A program made the position numbers and the translations under genes. DNA of 64,000 nt from Saccharomyces uvarum (taxonomy: Eukaryota > Ascomycota > Saccharomycetes > Saccharomycetales > Saccharomycetaceae): the NCBI GenBank assembly GCA_947243795.1, contig OX365941.1:62001-126000 (forward strand), read 5' to 3'. The notes beneath the pieces are model-generated. The model was not told where the DNA came from. It saw only the letters and a list, made by a program, of their open reading frames with translations, and searched no databases. Below, one piece after another: positions 10,154 to 21,549 of the stretch. Numbering within the stretch: the first letter of the stretch is position 1; each line of letters opens with the position of its first letter.

Positions 10154-12727
10154 ATGTCTCTCTCAGCTGCAGCTAACAAGATATCCGACAACGATTTCCA
10201 GAATATTGGACCGGCTCCTATGCCCCCCAGTGCAAATGGTCAAGGCCGTACAGGTTACAACCAAACGCAACCTATAACCAAGCTCATGAGCCAACTGGAC
10301 TTGACTTCAGCATCCCACTTGAGTGCGAATTCCTTGAAGAAAAAGAGCGGATGGGTGTCTTACAAAGACGACGGTATACTTTCATTCATATGGCAAAAGA
10401 GATACTTGGTGCTACATGATTCATATGTCGCACTTTACAAGAATGATAAGCAAAACGATGATGCGATTTTACAGATACCACTAACAAACATTATAAGCGT
10501 GAGCAGGACACAGCTGAAACAGTATTGTTTCGAGTTGATACGCTGCAGCGACCGAAACTCGGTTTCATCAGGATCCTCGTCCTCTTTGAGTGCATCGTCT
10601 GAGAATAATTCGAAAAAATCCATCTATATTGCTACAAAAACAGAAAACGATCTGCACACTTGGTTAGACGCTATTTTCGCCAAATGTCCATTATTAAGTG
10701 GCGTGTCTTCTCCCACTAACTTCACGCATAAAGTACATGTTGGTTTTGATCCGGAAACTGGGAGTTTCGTTGGAATGCCCACTAATTGGGAAAAGTTACT
10801 AAAGCATTCTAGGATTACAGGAGAAGATTGGAACAACAACTCTGCGGCGGTCATACAAGTATTACAATTTTATCAAGAATATAATGGCGCTGGTAACCCC
10901 ACGAATACTTTGGAAAAATCTCAAAGTAGTGAAGCTGCCTCTTCTCAAAGATCTTTACCGAGCAGCTATAATGAAAACAAGCATTCACTAAATTCAAAAT
11001 CTTCCTCCGGTGGCTCTTCAGGCTTGACATCACTAAGACAAGCTTCGCAACCGCCAAATACAAAACCACAAGTTTCTTCAGGAAATGGCTCGCTGCCACC
11101 AATAAACACAAAAGTACTTAATAATCAATCAAATATACCCAGACACTTACAAAATGTCCCTAACCAACAATACAATAAGATGAGAAATGCGCATTCCCCA
11201 ACCAATGGCCAGTTTCCCAGAGGACCTATGCATTCTAACCATTCACAACGTTCTTTGCAGCACCAGCAGCACCAGCAGCACCAACAACAGCAACAACAGC
11301 AACAACAGCAACAACAGCAACAATACCAGCACCAACAACAACAACAATATGCTTACCACCAACAGTTACCTTCTCCATCTCCATCTCCATCCCCATCTCC
11401 ATTAAATCCGTATAGACCACATCACAACATGGTAAATCCATACTCCAAGCAATCCCAATCACCATTGGGTGCTCAGCCATCTAACTCAAACCAAAACCAA
11501 GGTATACCGAATCACGCTCAAAATCCAAGTCCTACTGGTCCACAATTTCAACCTCAGAGAACTGCACCAAAGCCACCGGTCTCGGCCCCAAGAGCTCAAT
11601 ACCCACCAAACCAAAGTGCTGCAGCTGCTAACGCTGCCATGCAACACGTAGCAGCTAAGAACGATCAACCGGTTCTACAGTCGATTAGGCAAGCTCCAAA
11701 GAGACCAGATACAGATGACAAACAAGCGGCTGGCGTCACCAAACCCAAGAAGCCAACAAGGCCAACTATGTCAACTGCAGAAATCATGAGCAAGTTGAAA
11801 AGTGTTACCGTCAATGCAGATCCATCTATCTGTTTTAAGGTGATTGAGAAGGCTGGTCAAGGTGCGAGTGGTTCCGTTTATCTTGCTGAGAGAACATATA
11901 TACCCACTGAAAGTAACATGATCGAACTTATGAATAACGAGATTGATGAACCCCAGGTTGGAGATAAAGTTGCCATCAAACAAATGATCCTTTCTAAGCA
12001 GCCTCGTAAAGAACTCATAGTAAATGAAATTTTAGTCATGAAGGACTCACGTCATAAGAATATTGTCAATTTCCTGGAAGCATACTTGAGAACTGATGAT
12101 GACTTATGGGTAGTAATGGAATTCATGGAGGGCGGATCACTAACAGATATTATTGAAAACAGTCCTGCCAACGATACTTCACGCTCACCATTAACAGAAC
12201 CCCAAATTGCATATATTGTACGAGAAACTTGCCAAGGTTTGAAATTTTTGCACGATAAACATATCATCCATAGAGATATTAAATCTGATAACGTCCTGCT
12301 AGATACGAGAGCAAGAGTAAAAATTACAGATTTTGGATTCTGCGCTAGATTGACAGATAAAAGAAGCAAAAGAGCCACTATGGTGGGTACACCATACTGG
12401 ATGGCGCCAGAAGTTGTCAAGCAACGTGAATACGATGAAAAAATTGATGTATGGTCTCTGGGGATTATGACTATTGAAATGTTGGAAGGTGAACCACCAT
12501 ACTTGAATGAGGATCCATTAAAGGCGCTCTATTTAATTGCAACTAATGGCACTCCAAAACTCAAATATCCAGAAACACTATCCTTGGAAATTAAGCGTTT
12601 CTTAAGTGTTTGTCTTTGCGTAGACGTTAGATATAGAGCATCCACCGAAGAGCTTTTACATCACGGTTTCTTCAATTTGGCATGTGATCCAAGGGACTTA
12701 ACATCACTGTTGGAATGGAAGGAGTGA
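10154..12727 (+). CDS. CLA4: Cla4, p21-activated (PAK) Ser/Thr kinase
   Basis: An 857-residue PAK kinase and Cdc42 effector acting in septin ring assembly, polarised growth and mitotic exit. A PH domain (about 61-178) binds phosphoinositides. It is followed by a CRIB/PBD motif starting at ISSPTNFTH-like residues around 185. A low-complexity linker holds Ser runs, a Gln-rich run (about 370-400, encoded by CAA/CAG repeats at 11262-11350) and a Pro-Ser repeat (11370-11402). The kinase domain begins with GQGASGSVY near 568 and contains VAIKQ, HRDIKSDN (about 706-713), DFGFC and GTPYWMAPE (about 744). It looks catalytically intact. It is about 15 residues longer than the 842 I recall for S. cerevisiae; repeat length is the likely cause. 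Confidence 0.97.
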   Translation: MSLSAAANKISDNDFQNIGPAPMPPSANGQGRTGYNQTQPITKLMSQLDLTSASHLSANSLKKKSGWVSYKDDGILSFIWQKRYLVLHDSYVALYKNDKQNDDAILQIPLTNIISVSRTQLKQYCFELIRCSDRNSVSSGSSSSLSASSENNSKKSIYIATKTENDLHTWLDAIFAKCPLLSGVSSPTNFTHKVHVGFDPETGSFVGMPTNWEKLLKHSRITGEDWNNNSAAVIQVLQFYQEYNGAGNPTNTLEKSQSSEAASSQRSLPSSYNENKHSLNSKSSSGGSSGLTSLRQASQPPNTKPQVSSGNGSLPPINTKVLNNQSNIPRHLQNVPNQQYNKMRNAHSPTNGQFPRGPMHSNHSQRSLQHQQHQQHQQQQQQQQQQQQQQYQHQQQQQYAYHQQLPSPSPSPSPSPLNPYRPHHNMVNPYSKQSQSPLGAQPSNSNQNQGIPNHAQNPSPTGPQFQPQRTAPKPPVSAPRAQYPPNQSAAAANAAMQHVAAKNDQPVLQSIRQAPKRPDTDDKQAAGVTKPKKPTRPTMSTAEIMSKLKSVTVNADPSICFKVIEKAGQGASGSVYLAERTYIPTESNMIELMNNEIDEPQVGDKVAIKQMILSKQPRKELIVNEILVMKDSRHKNIVNFLEAYLRTDDDLWVVMEFMEGGSLTDIIENSPANDTSRSPLTEPQIAYIVRETCQGLKFLHDKHIIHRDIKSDNVLLDTRARVKITDFGFCARLTDKRSKRATMVGTPYWMAPEVVKQREYDEKIDVWSLGIMTIEMLEGEPPYLNEDPLKALYLIATNGTPKLKYPETLSLEIKRFLSVCLCVDVRYRASTEELLHHGFFNLACDPRDLTSLLEWKE

Positions 12728-12944
12728 ATCATGATTCTCCCTTTGAGCATTTTAAACATACCTAATTCTACATATCTTTTTTTTTTAGCTATGCATATTA
12801 ATAGCATAATATATAAATATTTTTACTTTAAAAGGTCCCATTTTCGCCCCTGCAGAAACCTCTAGTAAGGAGTGAGATGATTAGCCCAGTATTGTTAAAT
12901 GTTGTCAAGTATCTACGTAACTTTTAGGATTATCTTGTGTGCTA

Positions 12945-15900
12945 CTAGGTTACTAGTTTGGTAAAATCAAGCGATAGTTCCAAAACTTTGTCTTGTAATC
13001 CATCCATCTTATGAGACACCGGAATTGTTCTTAAAATCAATGGACCTAACCTTTCCAAATTTTCAACCCCAATTTGTTTGTTCACTAGGGTCGAATCTTT
13101 ACTTAAAATAACCCTGAATATCTCACACAATCCATTTAATAAAGTAGTGAGTTCAATCTTACGCAATTTTGGTATGGGTGCTCGCCCAATCAAGTATTCA
13201 TCTGAAATATATCTCCTGAGAACTAGGGCTATCCTAGCAGAGAGGTAAGGTGCGGTCAACTTCCTCAATTTTTCGTTCGAGTTTAGCATAAACTTTACCA
13301 AATCTTGTAAACATTCTAAAGAGCACTTGTACTTGGTTAAAAATGGAGGATTCGTGGTAGAACCAAACAAGCTTGAAAACTCAAACGCAGATAACTTGGA
13401 AGAAAATTCAGCTAGCGTATCACAACCTCTCATTAAAGCATTTTCCAATTCATCAAATTCGTACAAAAACGAGCAATTCCAAACTGCACTAATAAATATG
13501 TCTAACTGCCTTTCACTGAAAAGTTCAATGATTTTATTACCTAGCAAAATCTCCCGATATTTAGAGTATTCATTCAAATCATCTATCTCAGTTTGGTTAT
13601 CAATTTCTGGGTTAATTCTTTGTAATGTAGTGGTGATCACATTTATAAATAAATCACAAAAATTATCCTTAAGTTGATTTCCTGCATCCCCTTGAAGCGA
13701 TTTGAAAATTTTGCTCGATAAATCACTGAAGCAATTGGAAGCAAGAACCCATATCGGAATTTCATCATTTGTTGACCCTGCAATGAGAGACTTCCGTTTG
13801 ATTATTTCAGTCAAGTTTTTCAGTATTCTCAAAACGTGCTTTGCTTTCAATGCTGATACATTAAACTGACCTATTTTTGCTACTTTAGCTCTTAAGTTTG
13901 TGCATGCCATATAACTGATTGCCTCAAAAGTAGGTAGTCTATTGAGTGAAGATTTAGGCAATTTTGGTCCAAGTTTGTTCGTTATTTTTTCCCTAGTATC
14001 GAAAGCTAATATTGATATCGTACTTAATTGCAGAAGAATCAAAATTTCGGTATCTTTGAAATCTTTGGTGGCAAAGATGTCAAGGCCAGATAATATGGCC
14101 TTTTGCATAGAAGAGGGCTTCGTTTTATCTTGGACGAACTCAGGCAAAAGAGGATATTTTATAGCAGAATTAAACAGAAGCAGTACTTTTTCCACAAATT
14201 CAGCCGTCATTGCATCATATTCGGAAACTAATTTGTAGAGGGAGGGGAACCCTGTGATTAGTTCGTGTATGCAATCGTATTCAGTTTTGTTGGAGGCACT
14301 GATGGATAGGTCGCTATACGTAATGTTATATTCGGTGAATATTTCGCAACAGTCCTTTAAGATATCAGGTGGAACATTCTTAATGTTTATAATTTCTTTC
14401 AATAGTGTTTGGTAATTAAGTATAACGGCATTCTTGGTGTTATTCGAAGTTGATACCAAGAGTTTTTTCATAAAATTCAACAATATAGACCACTCCATAG
14501 AACAGGCAGGGTTGTTTTTGAAATCTTTGAAGTGTTCTGGATAAAGTTTTATTAAGCCCTGCAGCGTTATATTAATGAAACCTGTTTCATTTTCAAGTTC
14601 TTCATTTGACCATTCTTTAGTGAGTAATGGCTTAATAACCTCCAAAAAGATCAGATCCCATGGGGGGAAACAAACAGAATGAGAGTCAATAATTCTGAAA
14701 AAAGTCTGAACAGCACCGTTTTTAACTTCTATTCTATCATCGTTGGTACAGTTGACCAAATTTTTCAGAAGGTATATCCATAGTCCGTCGTAAAGCTCCC
14801 AATTATGCGACGAATCAGACGTAATGATTTCAATTAGTTTTTGATTAGTGATCTTTTCGGAGAAATTTTTACGTTTCTCGTCATCTAAATCCATCGTATC
14901 GGGACTGAAACGGACTCTTAGATAATCTCCAACTAGCCAGAATTGACTAATAGAAGAGAAAGAAATATTCAGATTCCTCTTCTGAGTTACAAAATTGACA
15001 AGTGTGTCAATAACACACTTGATAACGTTCATCGGCAAACTTTGTAAAAAATCGTCAGAAATTAGTTTGAAAACATCATAAGATACTTGGATCATGTTCT
15101 TGTGTTTTTGAACGATACCTTCAAATAAAGATGAATCGTCTATGTCCTCATTCATTGATAGATCTGTGTCTTCGACTGTCCACTCGAAGGGTGAATTGAT
15201 AATGTTGAAAATATTTGTCCATGAGTTCATCAGCAACTCACCGAACTCGTTTAAAATTTCTTTTAAAGTCAATAGCAGTTGGAAAAGAATATCAGATTCC
15301 ACGTTGATTGTTCCGTTATATATTTCTTGTTTACCAACATCCAATTGTTTGATTGAGTTTATTGTTGCCATCAAACCATCGATAATTAGGTTTTCTAGGG
15401 TACCGAATTGCTGAACCTTATCCTCTTGATCATCAGAGTTACCAACCTCGTTAGTGGCCTTTTTGATGATGTCTGTGAATACTCTCACGCTGTATAAACG
15501 TAATGAATCATTATCCATTTCGCGATTCGATATTAATTTGATCATATAGTTAGAAAGTAAACTCCAAAGCTCCTTGCCGTTTTTTCCAGCAAGGAATTTC
15601 TTGCAGTTGTAAGTCGCTAGTTCGCCAATTTTGTTGACAAAAAAAGCCTTGTTATAAATACATGGCATAATTTCATTCCCAGCATCTAATGGATGATAAC
15701 CAATATCGTCATCTAGATTAAGGTTAGTCTGTTCTAAAGTGAGGGTGTTTTTTGAATCTAAAATCAATCTCGTCAATACCAACTGAAATGTTGAACAAGA
15801 ATAATTGCTCGTACTTTCGAAAAATTTTGTCAAGGAACTTTCAATTGATGTAACATCCGATTTACTTAGCATTGGAGGTGGTGGGATATCTTCGGAGTAA

Positions 15901-17873
15901 AAACTTTCTTTAAAATCAGCAGATGGGCCATATATGTAGTACGATATCCATTGCCAGGTTAAGAAAGTGTATTTCCAGCTTTCTGAATCAAAAACGGGTC
16001 CTAATGATACCGATAATGATACCAAAGCTCTGAGTAAACTAACTTGCCTTGGATTGATGTTTCTAGGATGCAATTGCCTTTTTATTTCCTTTTCTTTTAA
16101 AGAATCTCCAGTTTCCTTTGATGGATCTTTTGTCGTTGAAGAAGGAATGGTTTCACCAGGATTATTCAAGACGCTTGATCTGGATATTTCTCTCACATGC
16201 TGACTTTTTATTAGCTTGCTCATATCATTAGGAGGGACTCGATTTAATGATATTACATTGTTTACTATTAAAATCGAAAACAACTTCATACACGCTCTAA
16301 GTTTGTCCTCGAGTGACAAAACACCGGCACTATGAGCTAATTTTTGGAAAGCCCTTACCACTGAATGGAATATCGATGTCTCCAAAGAAGTCGAATATAG
16401 AAATAGCTTGTTGATCTCATAGAGACCAGAAAATAGGCCGCTATAAACCTTTACAATTGTTGAATCATTTTCCACTTCTCCGTCATGTTGTTTGTCCCCC
16501 ATTTTCTTCTCGGGAGGAGAGCTTTCCAGGGCAGAATTACTCAACCCTTCGCACAAATTGTTACAGATTGCCAGAATTAGCGATATAACGTAGGTTATGT
16601 TGATGGACGGAGCGTTTGACTTGTCCAAAAGATGCATAAATCTTGTTTTTACCATTGAATTCTCAGTAGTTATCAGGGGAGAATCCATCTTTTGAACGAT
16701 TGTTGATGAGCCTAAGAAAGTAATATATTCTGGCGAGTTCAGTAGGCCAATGCACTCTTTTAAAAGATATTTGAAAACGTGCTTCTTATCTGAGTAATTG
16801 TCATAGTCCATATAGAGGGTATTAACAATCTCAGTATCCTGGGACAAATCCTTAAAAAGTTCCAGTGATAGGACTCTCTGCCAAGCAGACAAGTTCGATT
16901 CGACAGATATACCATGAATTAGTAACGATAAAATGACTTCTAATTCCAATTCGAGTGTACTTAAGTATTCCTTCCTTATCAATAACTTCAAACAACGGCA
17001 ACTCCTCACAGCGGTGGAAAAATGTTTGGAAGAGGATATGCAACGCAGCAGCAAGGGAATGGCCTTCACCCTTAGTAGATACTGTAAATCTCCGCATTCT
17101 AAAAGATTCTTCTGACTATTCTTTAATATAGACTCAAGGATTTCTAATCCGTAGTCTATAGGGATATCTCCGATGTCCAATAGGATATCCCCATCATCAG
17201 CTGACCCGCTTATACTTATCTCGTTTAAGGAACAGATATTATTAAACAATTTGTTAGCATCGTATCTATAAACGTTAACTTTGGTTGTTTCATTGTTACT
17301 TATCAGGACTTCGAACTGCTTATCATCAACAACAGAGTCGATAGAAAGTCTATCAAATATTTCATCGATCAGTTGTTGTAAAGTTGCACTTGCAGTACCT
17401 ACCACTACGGGTGCTTTATTGGGTACGTGTAGCAGATTTGAGCAGCACAGCAGTAATTTTTTACAAAGTGGACCATAGATAAACTTTCCATACGTCTTGA
17501 AAAAAATTGGCACCACCTGTAAGACTTTCAATTGAATTTCCATAGCAAGATGGGTGGCTTCTATAAAAGCATCCAGTATTTCAGACAGCCGGCTCCTAGG
17601 AATAGATGGGACGGTTGACAGTCCTTGTAAGCATTGCATAGCCAGCGTCGTCATCTTAGCATTTCTCGACTGGCACGCCAGTATGAAAGGCAGCACAAAA
17701 TCCGGATGCCTTTCTAACTCATCGAAACTATGTACCCTCTTTAGGATCTCGACGGATTTATCACTAGCGTGGCGGATGGCCGAATTCCTTCTTTTTGATT
17801 CGGACGATAGTGAACGCAACTCTGCTTCGAGTTGCTTTTGCATGGAGGCAAATCCCCCGGTATTCATAGTCAT
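12945..17873 (-). CDS. MON2: Mon2, large Arf-GEF-like scaffold of endosome-Golgi traffic
   Basis: A 1642-residue peripheral membrane protein related to the non-catalytic HEAT-repeat parts of Sec7-type large Arf exchange factors. With Dop1 and the flippase Neo1 it acts at Golgi and endosomes in vesicle traffic and vacuolar delivery. The N-terminal DCB/HUS-like region (about 1-400) is the most conserved. The rest is alpha-helical repeat, with a low-complexity linker around 560-610. No Sec7 catalytic domain is visible, as expected. I chose the ATG at 17873 (MTMNTGGF) because it aligns with MAMNTGGF in S. cerevisiae; the frame stays open eight codons further but without an ATG. It diverges from MRX6. 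Confidence 0.95.
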   Translation of the reverse strand: MTMNTGGFASMQKQLEAELRSLSSESKRRNSAIRHASDKSVEILKRVHSFDELERHPDFVLPFILACQSRNAKMTTLAMQCLQGLSTVPSIPRSRLSEILDAFIEATHLAMEIQLKVLQVVPIFFKTYGKFIYGPLCKKLLLCCSNLLHVPNKAPVVVGTASATLQQLIDEIFDRLSIDSVVDDKQFEVLISNNETTKVNVYRYDANKLFNNICSLNEISISGSADDGDILLDIGDIPIDYGLEILESILKNSQKNLLECGDLQYLLRVKAIPLLLRCISSSKHFSTAVRSCRCLKLLIRKEYLSTLELELEVILSLLIHGISVESNLSAWQRVLSLELFKDLSQDTEIVNTLYMDYDNYSDKKHVFKYLLKECIGLLNSPEYITFLGSSTIVQKMDSPLITTENSMVKTRFMHLLDKSNAPSINITYVISLILAICNNLCEGLSNSALESSPPEKKMGDKQHDGEVENDSTIVKVYSGLFSGLYEINKLFLYSTSLETSIFHSVVRAFQKLAHSAGVLSLEDKLRACMKLFSILIVNNVISLNRVPPNDMSKLIKSQHVREISRSSVLNNPGETIPSSTTKDPSKETGDSLKEKEIKRQLHPRNINPRQVSLLRALVSLSVSLGPVFDSESWKYTFLTWQWISYYIYGPSADFKESFYSEDIPPPPMLSKSDVTSIESSLTKFFESTSNYSCSTFQLVLTRLILDSKNTLTLEQTNLNLDDDIGYHPLDAGNEIMPCIYNKAFFVNKIGELATYNCKKFLAGKNGKELWSLLSNYMIKLISNREMDNDSLRLYSVRVFTDIIKKATNEVGNSDDQEDKVQQFGTLENLIIDGLMATINSIKQLDVGKQEIYNGTINVESDILFQLLLTLKEILNEFGELLMNSWTNIFNIINSPFEWTVEDTDLSMNEDIDDSSLFEGIVQKHKNMIQVSYDVFKLISDDFLQSLPMNVIKCVIDTLVNFVTQKRNLNISFSSISQFWLVGDYLRVRFSPDTMDLDDEKRKNFSEKITNQKLIEIITSDSSHNWELYDGLWIYLLKNLVNCTNDDRIEVKNGAVQTFFRIIDSHSVCFPPWDLIFLEVIKPLLTKEWSNEELENETGFINITLQGLIKLYPEHFKDFKNNPACSMEWSILLNFMKKLLVSTSNNTKNAVILNYQTLLKEIINIKNVPPDILKDCCEIFTEYNITYSDLSISASNKTEYDCIHELITGFPSLYKLVSEYDAMTAEFVEKVLLLFNSAIKYPLLPEFVQDKTKPSSMQKAILSGLDIFATKDFKDTEILILLQLSTISILAFDTREKITNKLGPKLPKSSLNRLPTFEAISYMACTNLRAKVAKIGQFNVSALKAKHVLRILKNLTEIIKRKSLIAGSTNDEIPIWVLASNCFSDLSSKIFKSLQGDAGNQLKDNFCDLFINVITTTLQRINPEIDNQTEIDDLNEYSKYREILLGNKIIELFSERQLDIFISAVWNCSFLYEFDELENALMRGCDTLAEFSSKLSAFEFSSLFGSTTNPPFLTKYKCSLECLQDLVKFMLNSNEKLRKLTAPYLSARIALVLRRYISDEYLIGRAPIPKLRKIELTTLLNGLCEIFRVILSKDSTLVNKQIGVENLERLGPLILRTIPVSHKMDGLQDKVLELSLDFTKLVT

Positions 17874-18246
17874 ATAGTTGGTATACAGCGAACTCAATTA
17901 TCCTATTCTCTTTGAAACTACTCGTATAATTCAAAGCCTACAAGCCTTATTTAACTGGGCTTGGTCACCTTAATTATTTACACGGACAATTCGAAGGTCA
18001 TCTACGACGATTAGACGGCTTTATTAAAAAGTGAAATTATACAGATTTTATAATGACTATATAATGATTAGAACCTAGAGCTTTTAGAATGACTCGGAAC
18101 CTAGTTCTGAGAAGATATTTGTAGGCTGCTAGGGCTATATCGTGGATATCTGTTTAGTGCTTTTTTTGTGTAGCGATTTTCTGAAGCTTTGGAACATTTT
18201 GAGTGTAGCAGCGCAGGGATATTAGGATTTAGTCGCACGTTGCATT
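17874..18246. other. Divergent promoter region MON2/MRX6
   Basis: A 373-bp AT-rich gap. The octamer GAACCTAG occurs twice in direct orientation within about 35 bp (around 18070 and 18103). No recognised factor site or gene. Confidence 0.4.
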
Positions 18247-19824
18247 ATGGAATATCATGCACTTCGAAGGATGGTTTTATATTACCCCACAGTCATTCGG
18301 TGTGCCCCACTTAGGCATAATATGACAAGGGTGAGTTGTAGGAATATTTCTAGTAAGGGTGGTGGACGAGATGAGAAGGGAGATTGTAGTGAAGATAAGG
18401 ATACCTCTAAGGATTTGGGGAGAGTGCCATCAAAGTTGAAACGGGCATATAATGGTGGCAAGGTTGCGGAAGAGGCTGATCTCCATACTAATTCGTTATC
18501 GCAGCAAAGGAAGCAATTACTAGATATCTCAAGTTCTGGCAGGCAGAAGATGACTACTGGTTCTAATTTGCATTTGCTGGTTCCCAAAGTTGCCTCTACT
18601 GACCATATCCCAAAAAAAGAGGTGAATACAGAGGGCCTTTTTGCCGGCTATCGACCCTTATTTTTAGGAAACTCAAGCTTCCCCTCGGATGTCAGAAAGG
18701 GCAAAAACTTCCATGATTTAGATGAAGTTCTTCCCCATATTCAGTTGATTGATGCTTCTGAGAAGGATGGGAAACTTAACGTCCAGGAAATCATTGAAGA
18801 TTTACAAAGAACTAGCTTGAGAGAGAGCATTAGTAATATGGAACAGTCTTCATCGTCACATAAGCGTAGGCCCGTAATACCGTGGGACGCATCCATAAGT
18901 GGGATGGTCTACAATGACATGCCTTTTAAACATGTGCCCAAAAATGTTGTCTCAAAACTGAAGCCATTCAAACTTGTACGTGTTGAAAGAAAACCAAATT
19001 CAAAGAATGGCAAAAAACCGAGTATGATAAAACTTCAGTTTCACAATCGAAGAATCAACGATACGCTGGAGTTCGTGAATTTGTATCGGAATAAGACTCA
19101 CTTGCACGAATCGTTTTATAATGCGAAGACATATCAAGAATCCAAGTATTCAAATACAAACACAAATAGAAGGCAAATACTGTTGAAAGCCAGAAGCGAT
19201 TTTGAACATAAACTAAAGAACTATGCGTATAAGCACACTTTTATCAAAAATGACCAGGAATTATTTCGCAATGAGCTGGCCAAGTTGAACAAAGTACTTG
19301 CAAGAGAATTTAAAAAACTAACAAAACTATCCATACATAACGAATTTAAAAGAGAGCATTTACCCTTAGCCGTTTATGTGAGCAAATCTAACGGTACAAA
19401 AAAGCTATTTCAAAGATCTTTGAGAATGAAAATCATGGACCATATATATCCAGTTTACACCACAATATTGTCTTCCCTTACACATTCAAAAGACTTGAAG
19501 AAATTCGAAAACAAAATTAAAGAATCAATTGAGAAAATTATAACACGCTTGTCAGATGAAATCCCATCTATATATTTCTTCCAAGATGGGGTGGATTGTA
19601 TCATCCAACCCAGTCCCATTCATAATTTTAAAAGAATGCATTGGTTAAGATACACCAAGAGACATAACACGTTCTGGGGGAGGAGTATAAATAAGGACGT
19701 TCAAGTGAGTTTCAACGATAAATATGTTGTTACGAGGAGCGGCGTTAGATATACGCGGTATCCTACTAATTTGAATACGCAACTACTGGAAACTGCATTT
19801 GAAGAATGGGATTATTATGAATGA
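18247..19824 (+). CDS. MRX6: Mrx6, mitochondrial Pet20-domain protein
   Basis: A 525-residue protein of the mitochondrial organisation factor set. In S. cerevisiae, Mrx6 associates with the Lon protease Pim1 and Mam33 and limits mitochondrial DNA copy number. The first about 35 residues are basic with Arg, Ser and few acids ([20 protein letters not shown]), consistent with a mitochondrial targeting sequence. The C-terminal part with [20 protein letters not shown] and [16 protein letters not shown] is the Pet20-type domain shared with Pet20 and Sue1. The central region is rich in Lys and Asn and is probably helical. Length is within one residue of the S. cerevisiae protein as I recall. Identification rests on the Pet20-like end and the conserved position between MON2 and RIM21. 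Confidence 0.9.
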   Translation: MEYHALRRMVLYYPTVIRCAPLRHNMTRVSCRNISSKGGGRDEKGDCSEDKDTSKDLGRVPSKLKRAYNGGKVAEEADLHTNSLSQQRKQLLDISSSGRQKMTTGSNLHLLVPKVASTDHIPKKEVNTEGLFAGYRPLFLGNSSFPSDVRKGKNFHDLDEVLPHIQLIDASEKDGKLNVQEIIEDLQRTSLRESISNMEQSSSSHKRRPVIPWDASISGMVYNDMPFKHVPKNVVSKLKPFKLVRVERKPNSKNGKKPSMIKLQFHNRRINDTLEFVNLYRNKTHLHESFYNAKTYQESKYSNTNTNRRQILLKARSDFEHKLKNYAYKHTFIKNDQELFRNELAKLNKVLAREFKKLTKLSIHNEFKREHLPLAVYVSKSNGTKKLFQRSLRMKIMDHIYPVYTTILSSLTHSKDLKKFENKIKESIEKIITRLSDEIPSIYFFQDGVDCIIQPSPIHNFKRMHWLRYTKRHNTFWGRSINKDVQVSFNDKYVVTRSGVRYTRYPTNLNTQLLETAFEEWDYYE

Positions 19825-19953
19825 TTGCTTTTGCTTTTACTTTAAGCATCTGCTGCATATTCACAATTCATGTAAATATTATGCATATATGTCTAGAACA
19901 TACTTTGGAATATATAAATATGTAGGTGAGTGAAAAGTTTCCTATTCTTTCCT

Positions 19954-21549
19954 TCAACAATGGCTAGTATCGTTGCTGGTCAAAGTCTTGGAGCCGCCAT
20001 CTTCATCTTGGTTGTCGCTGTCATCTTCTTCATCTTCGTCGTCTTGGTCTGAATTGAAAACAACTTCTTTTGTCGAATAGATGTATACACCAGGTCTGTC
20101 CAGCCCTAATCGTTTTCTTACCATCGCCTTTCGCCGTTTGGTTTCCTTATTTTTTGAGCTACCACTGTTATTATTGTGACCTACACTTTTCTGCACAATT
20201 TGATCGGTAAAATATAAAATCTTGTCACGAGCACTGCTCAATTTCTTAACTGCCAATTCCTTATAGCTTCCTTTATCGTTAAAATGTATTTGGTCGATAC
20301 TCCTACCTTCGGATGCCTGATCCTCTGGGTCATAGCGAGATATGGTTTGCAAATCGCATATCTCAGAACTATTCGATGTGTCTATTCTATTTAATGTTTC
20401 ATGAGACTCTCTTCTCGTTAATGCGTTTTGAACCCTCAGGGCATATTTTGCAAATCTATAATCTTGTTGTTCCTCTTCAAAAATGGGCCTCCCCAAAATG
20501 CTCTGCGCTTCTTCTTTTCTTTCCAAAACATTTAACCTATCCAACCACTCCCAGGTTATCACCGTGGAAGTGACATAACATGTAGTGTTAAACACATCAC
20601 CCAAATCAGATATCCATAAGTTTGCTACATCAGCAAGAAAGAATCCTGGCAATAAAAGCAACACAAGGAATGTCAATAACGTAAGCAACCCCATTTGGTT
20701 AAATTTAAACCATAACTTTTTCTTCTGCCAAATATGGTATATGACGATTGATGCATATGACGTTGCAATAGCTATGCGGAAAAGATAAACAAAGGGTCGC
20801 AAAATTTGCCAGTTCTTTTTATGTCCATTGGCATGGTTGGAAAACGGTGGAATCACCCATAAAATATTTGCAGTCATTACTAGGACCACGCCAACGAAAA
20901 AAATAATTCTCTTTTCCTGAGCCCTTTGGAATAACCTAATGACAATACCAACCTGGCAAAATTGGAACATTAAAGTAGCTAAAAAGTCCAGAACAACAAA
21001 TGCCATATCGTCTGAAAATAAATGAATAATGGAATGAGCCCGAACAATACCGTATTTGTTGTGCTCTCTTTCTAGTTTACGCAGTACTTTGATGATAAAG
21101 ATTGTCAAGTTTAGCGAGGCTATAAACGAGGCAATCCTTAATAGTTGTAAGATCCTCTTATAAGCACGTCCGCTGATATTGATACAGCAAATCACTGTAA
21201 GAAACACAGTAATGACAAAATTGGACGTCATGCACAAAATCACGGCATAAACTGCATACTGAGAAGAACCGCCAACATAGTCACCTATGTGGATGAAAGT
21301 TTGCCAATCTTTAACCACTTCATCAAGATACCGATAGGGAGACGTTGTTTTCAATGCTGTAGATATGTAAACGGGGACAGTTTCACAGCAATAACTTCGG
21401 AATGTTATATCATCTGCAAATAGTGCAGAATCTCCAAAAAAGGGCAACCCTACCAGCACACCAGAGCCTAATTCCATGGGACGGCAGCTATTGTAGGTAT
21501 TAGATCCTGGACCGTGTCTCCACAAGTTATTGCTCACCAAGCTAGCCAT
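19954..21549 (-). CDS. RIM21: Rim21, pH-sensing receptor of the Rim101 pathway (PalH family)
   Basis: A 531-residue plasma-membrane sensor that detects external alkalisation and lipid asymmetry and signals through Rim8, Rim20 and Rim13 to process Rim101. Seven hydrophobic segments lie between about residues 75 and 345. A long cytoplasmic tail follows with Ser clusters and a final acidic run (DQDDEDEEDDSDNQDEDGG). The extracellular N terminus contains conserved Cys residues (CRPMELGSG, YCCETVP) typical of PalH. I chose the ATG at 21549 (MASLVSNNLWRHG); the frame continues 14 codons upstream but only to a TTG. That length agrees with the 533 I recall for S. cerevisiae. It is divergent from MSB3. 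Confidence 0.93.
   Translation of the reverse strand: MASLVSNNLWRHGPGSNTYNSCRPMELGSGVLVGLPFFGDSALFADDITFRSYCCETVPVYISTALKTTSPYRYLDEVVKDWQTFIHIGDYVGGSSQYAVYAVILCMTSNFVITVFLTVICCINISGRAYKRILQLLRIASFIASLNLTIFIIKVLRKLEREHNKYGIVRAHSIIHLFSDDMAFVVLDFLATLMFQFCQVGIVIRLFQRAQEKRIIFFVGVVLVMTANILWVIPPFSNHANGHKKNWQILRPFVYLFRIAIATSYASIVIYHIWQKKKLWFKFNQMGLLTLLTFLVLLLLPGFFLADVANLWISDLGDVFNTTCYVTSTVITWEWLDRLNVLERKEEAQSILGRPIFEEEQQDYRFAKYALRVQNALTRRESHETLNRIDTSNSSEICDLQTISRYDPEDQASEGRSIDQIHFNDKGSYKELAVKKLSSARDKILYFTDQIVQKSVGHNNNSGSSKNKETKRRKAMVRKRLGLDRPGVYIYSTKEVVFNSDQDDEDEEDDSDNQDEDGGSKTLTSNDTSHC

Noticed and set aside
17874-17897. Eight-codon N-terminal extension of Mon2
   Set aside because: It begins at a TTG; the ATG at 17873 matches the known start.
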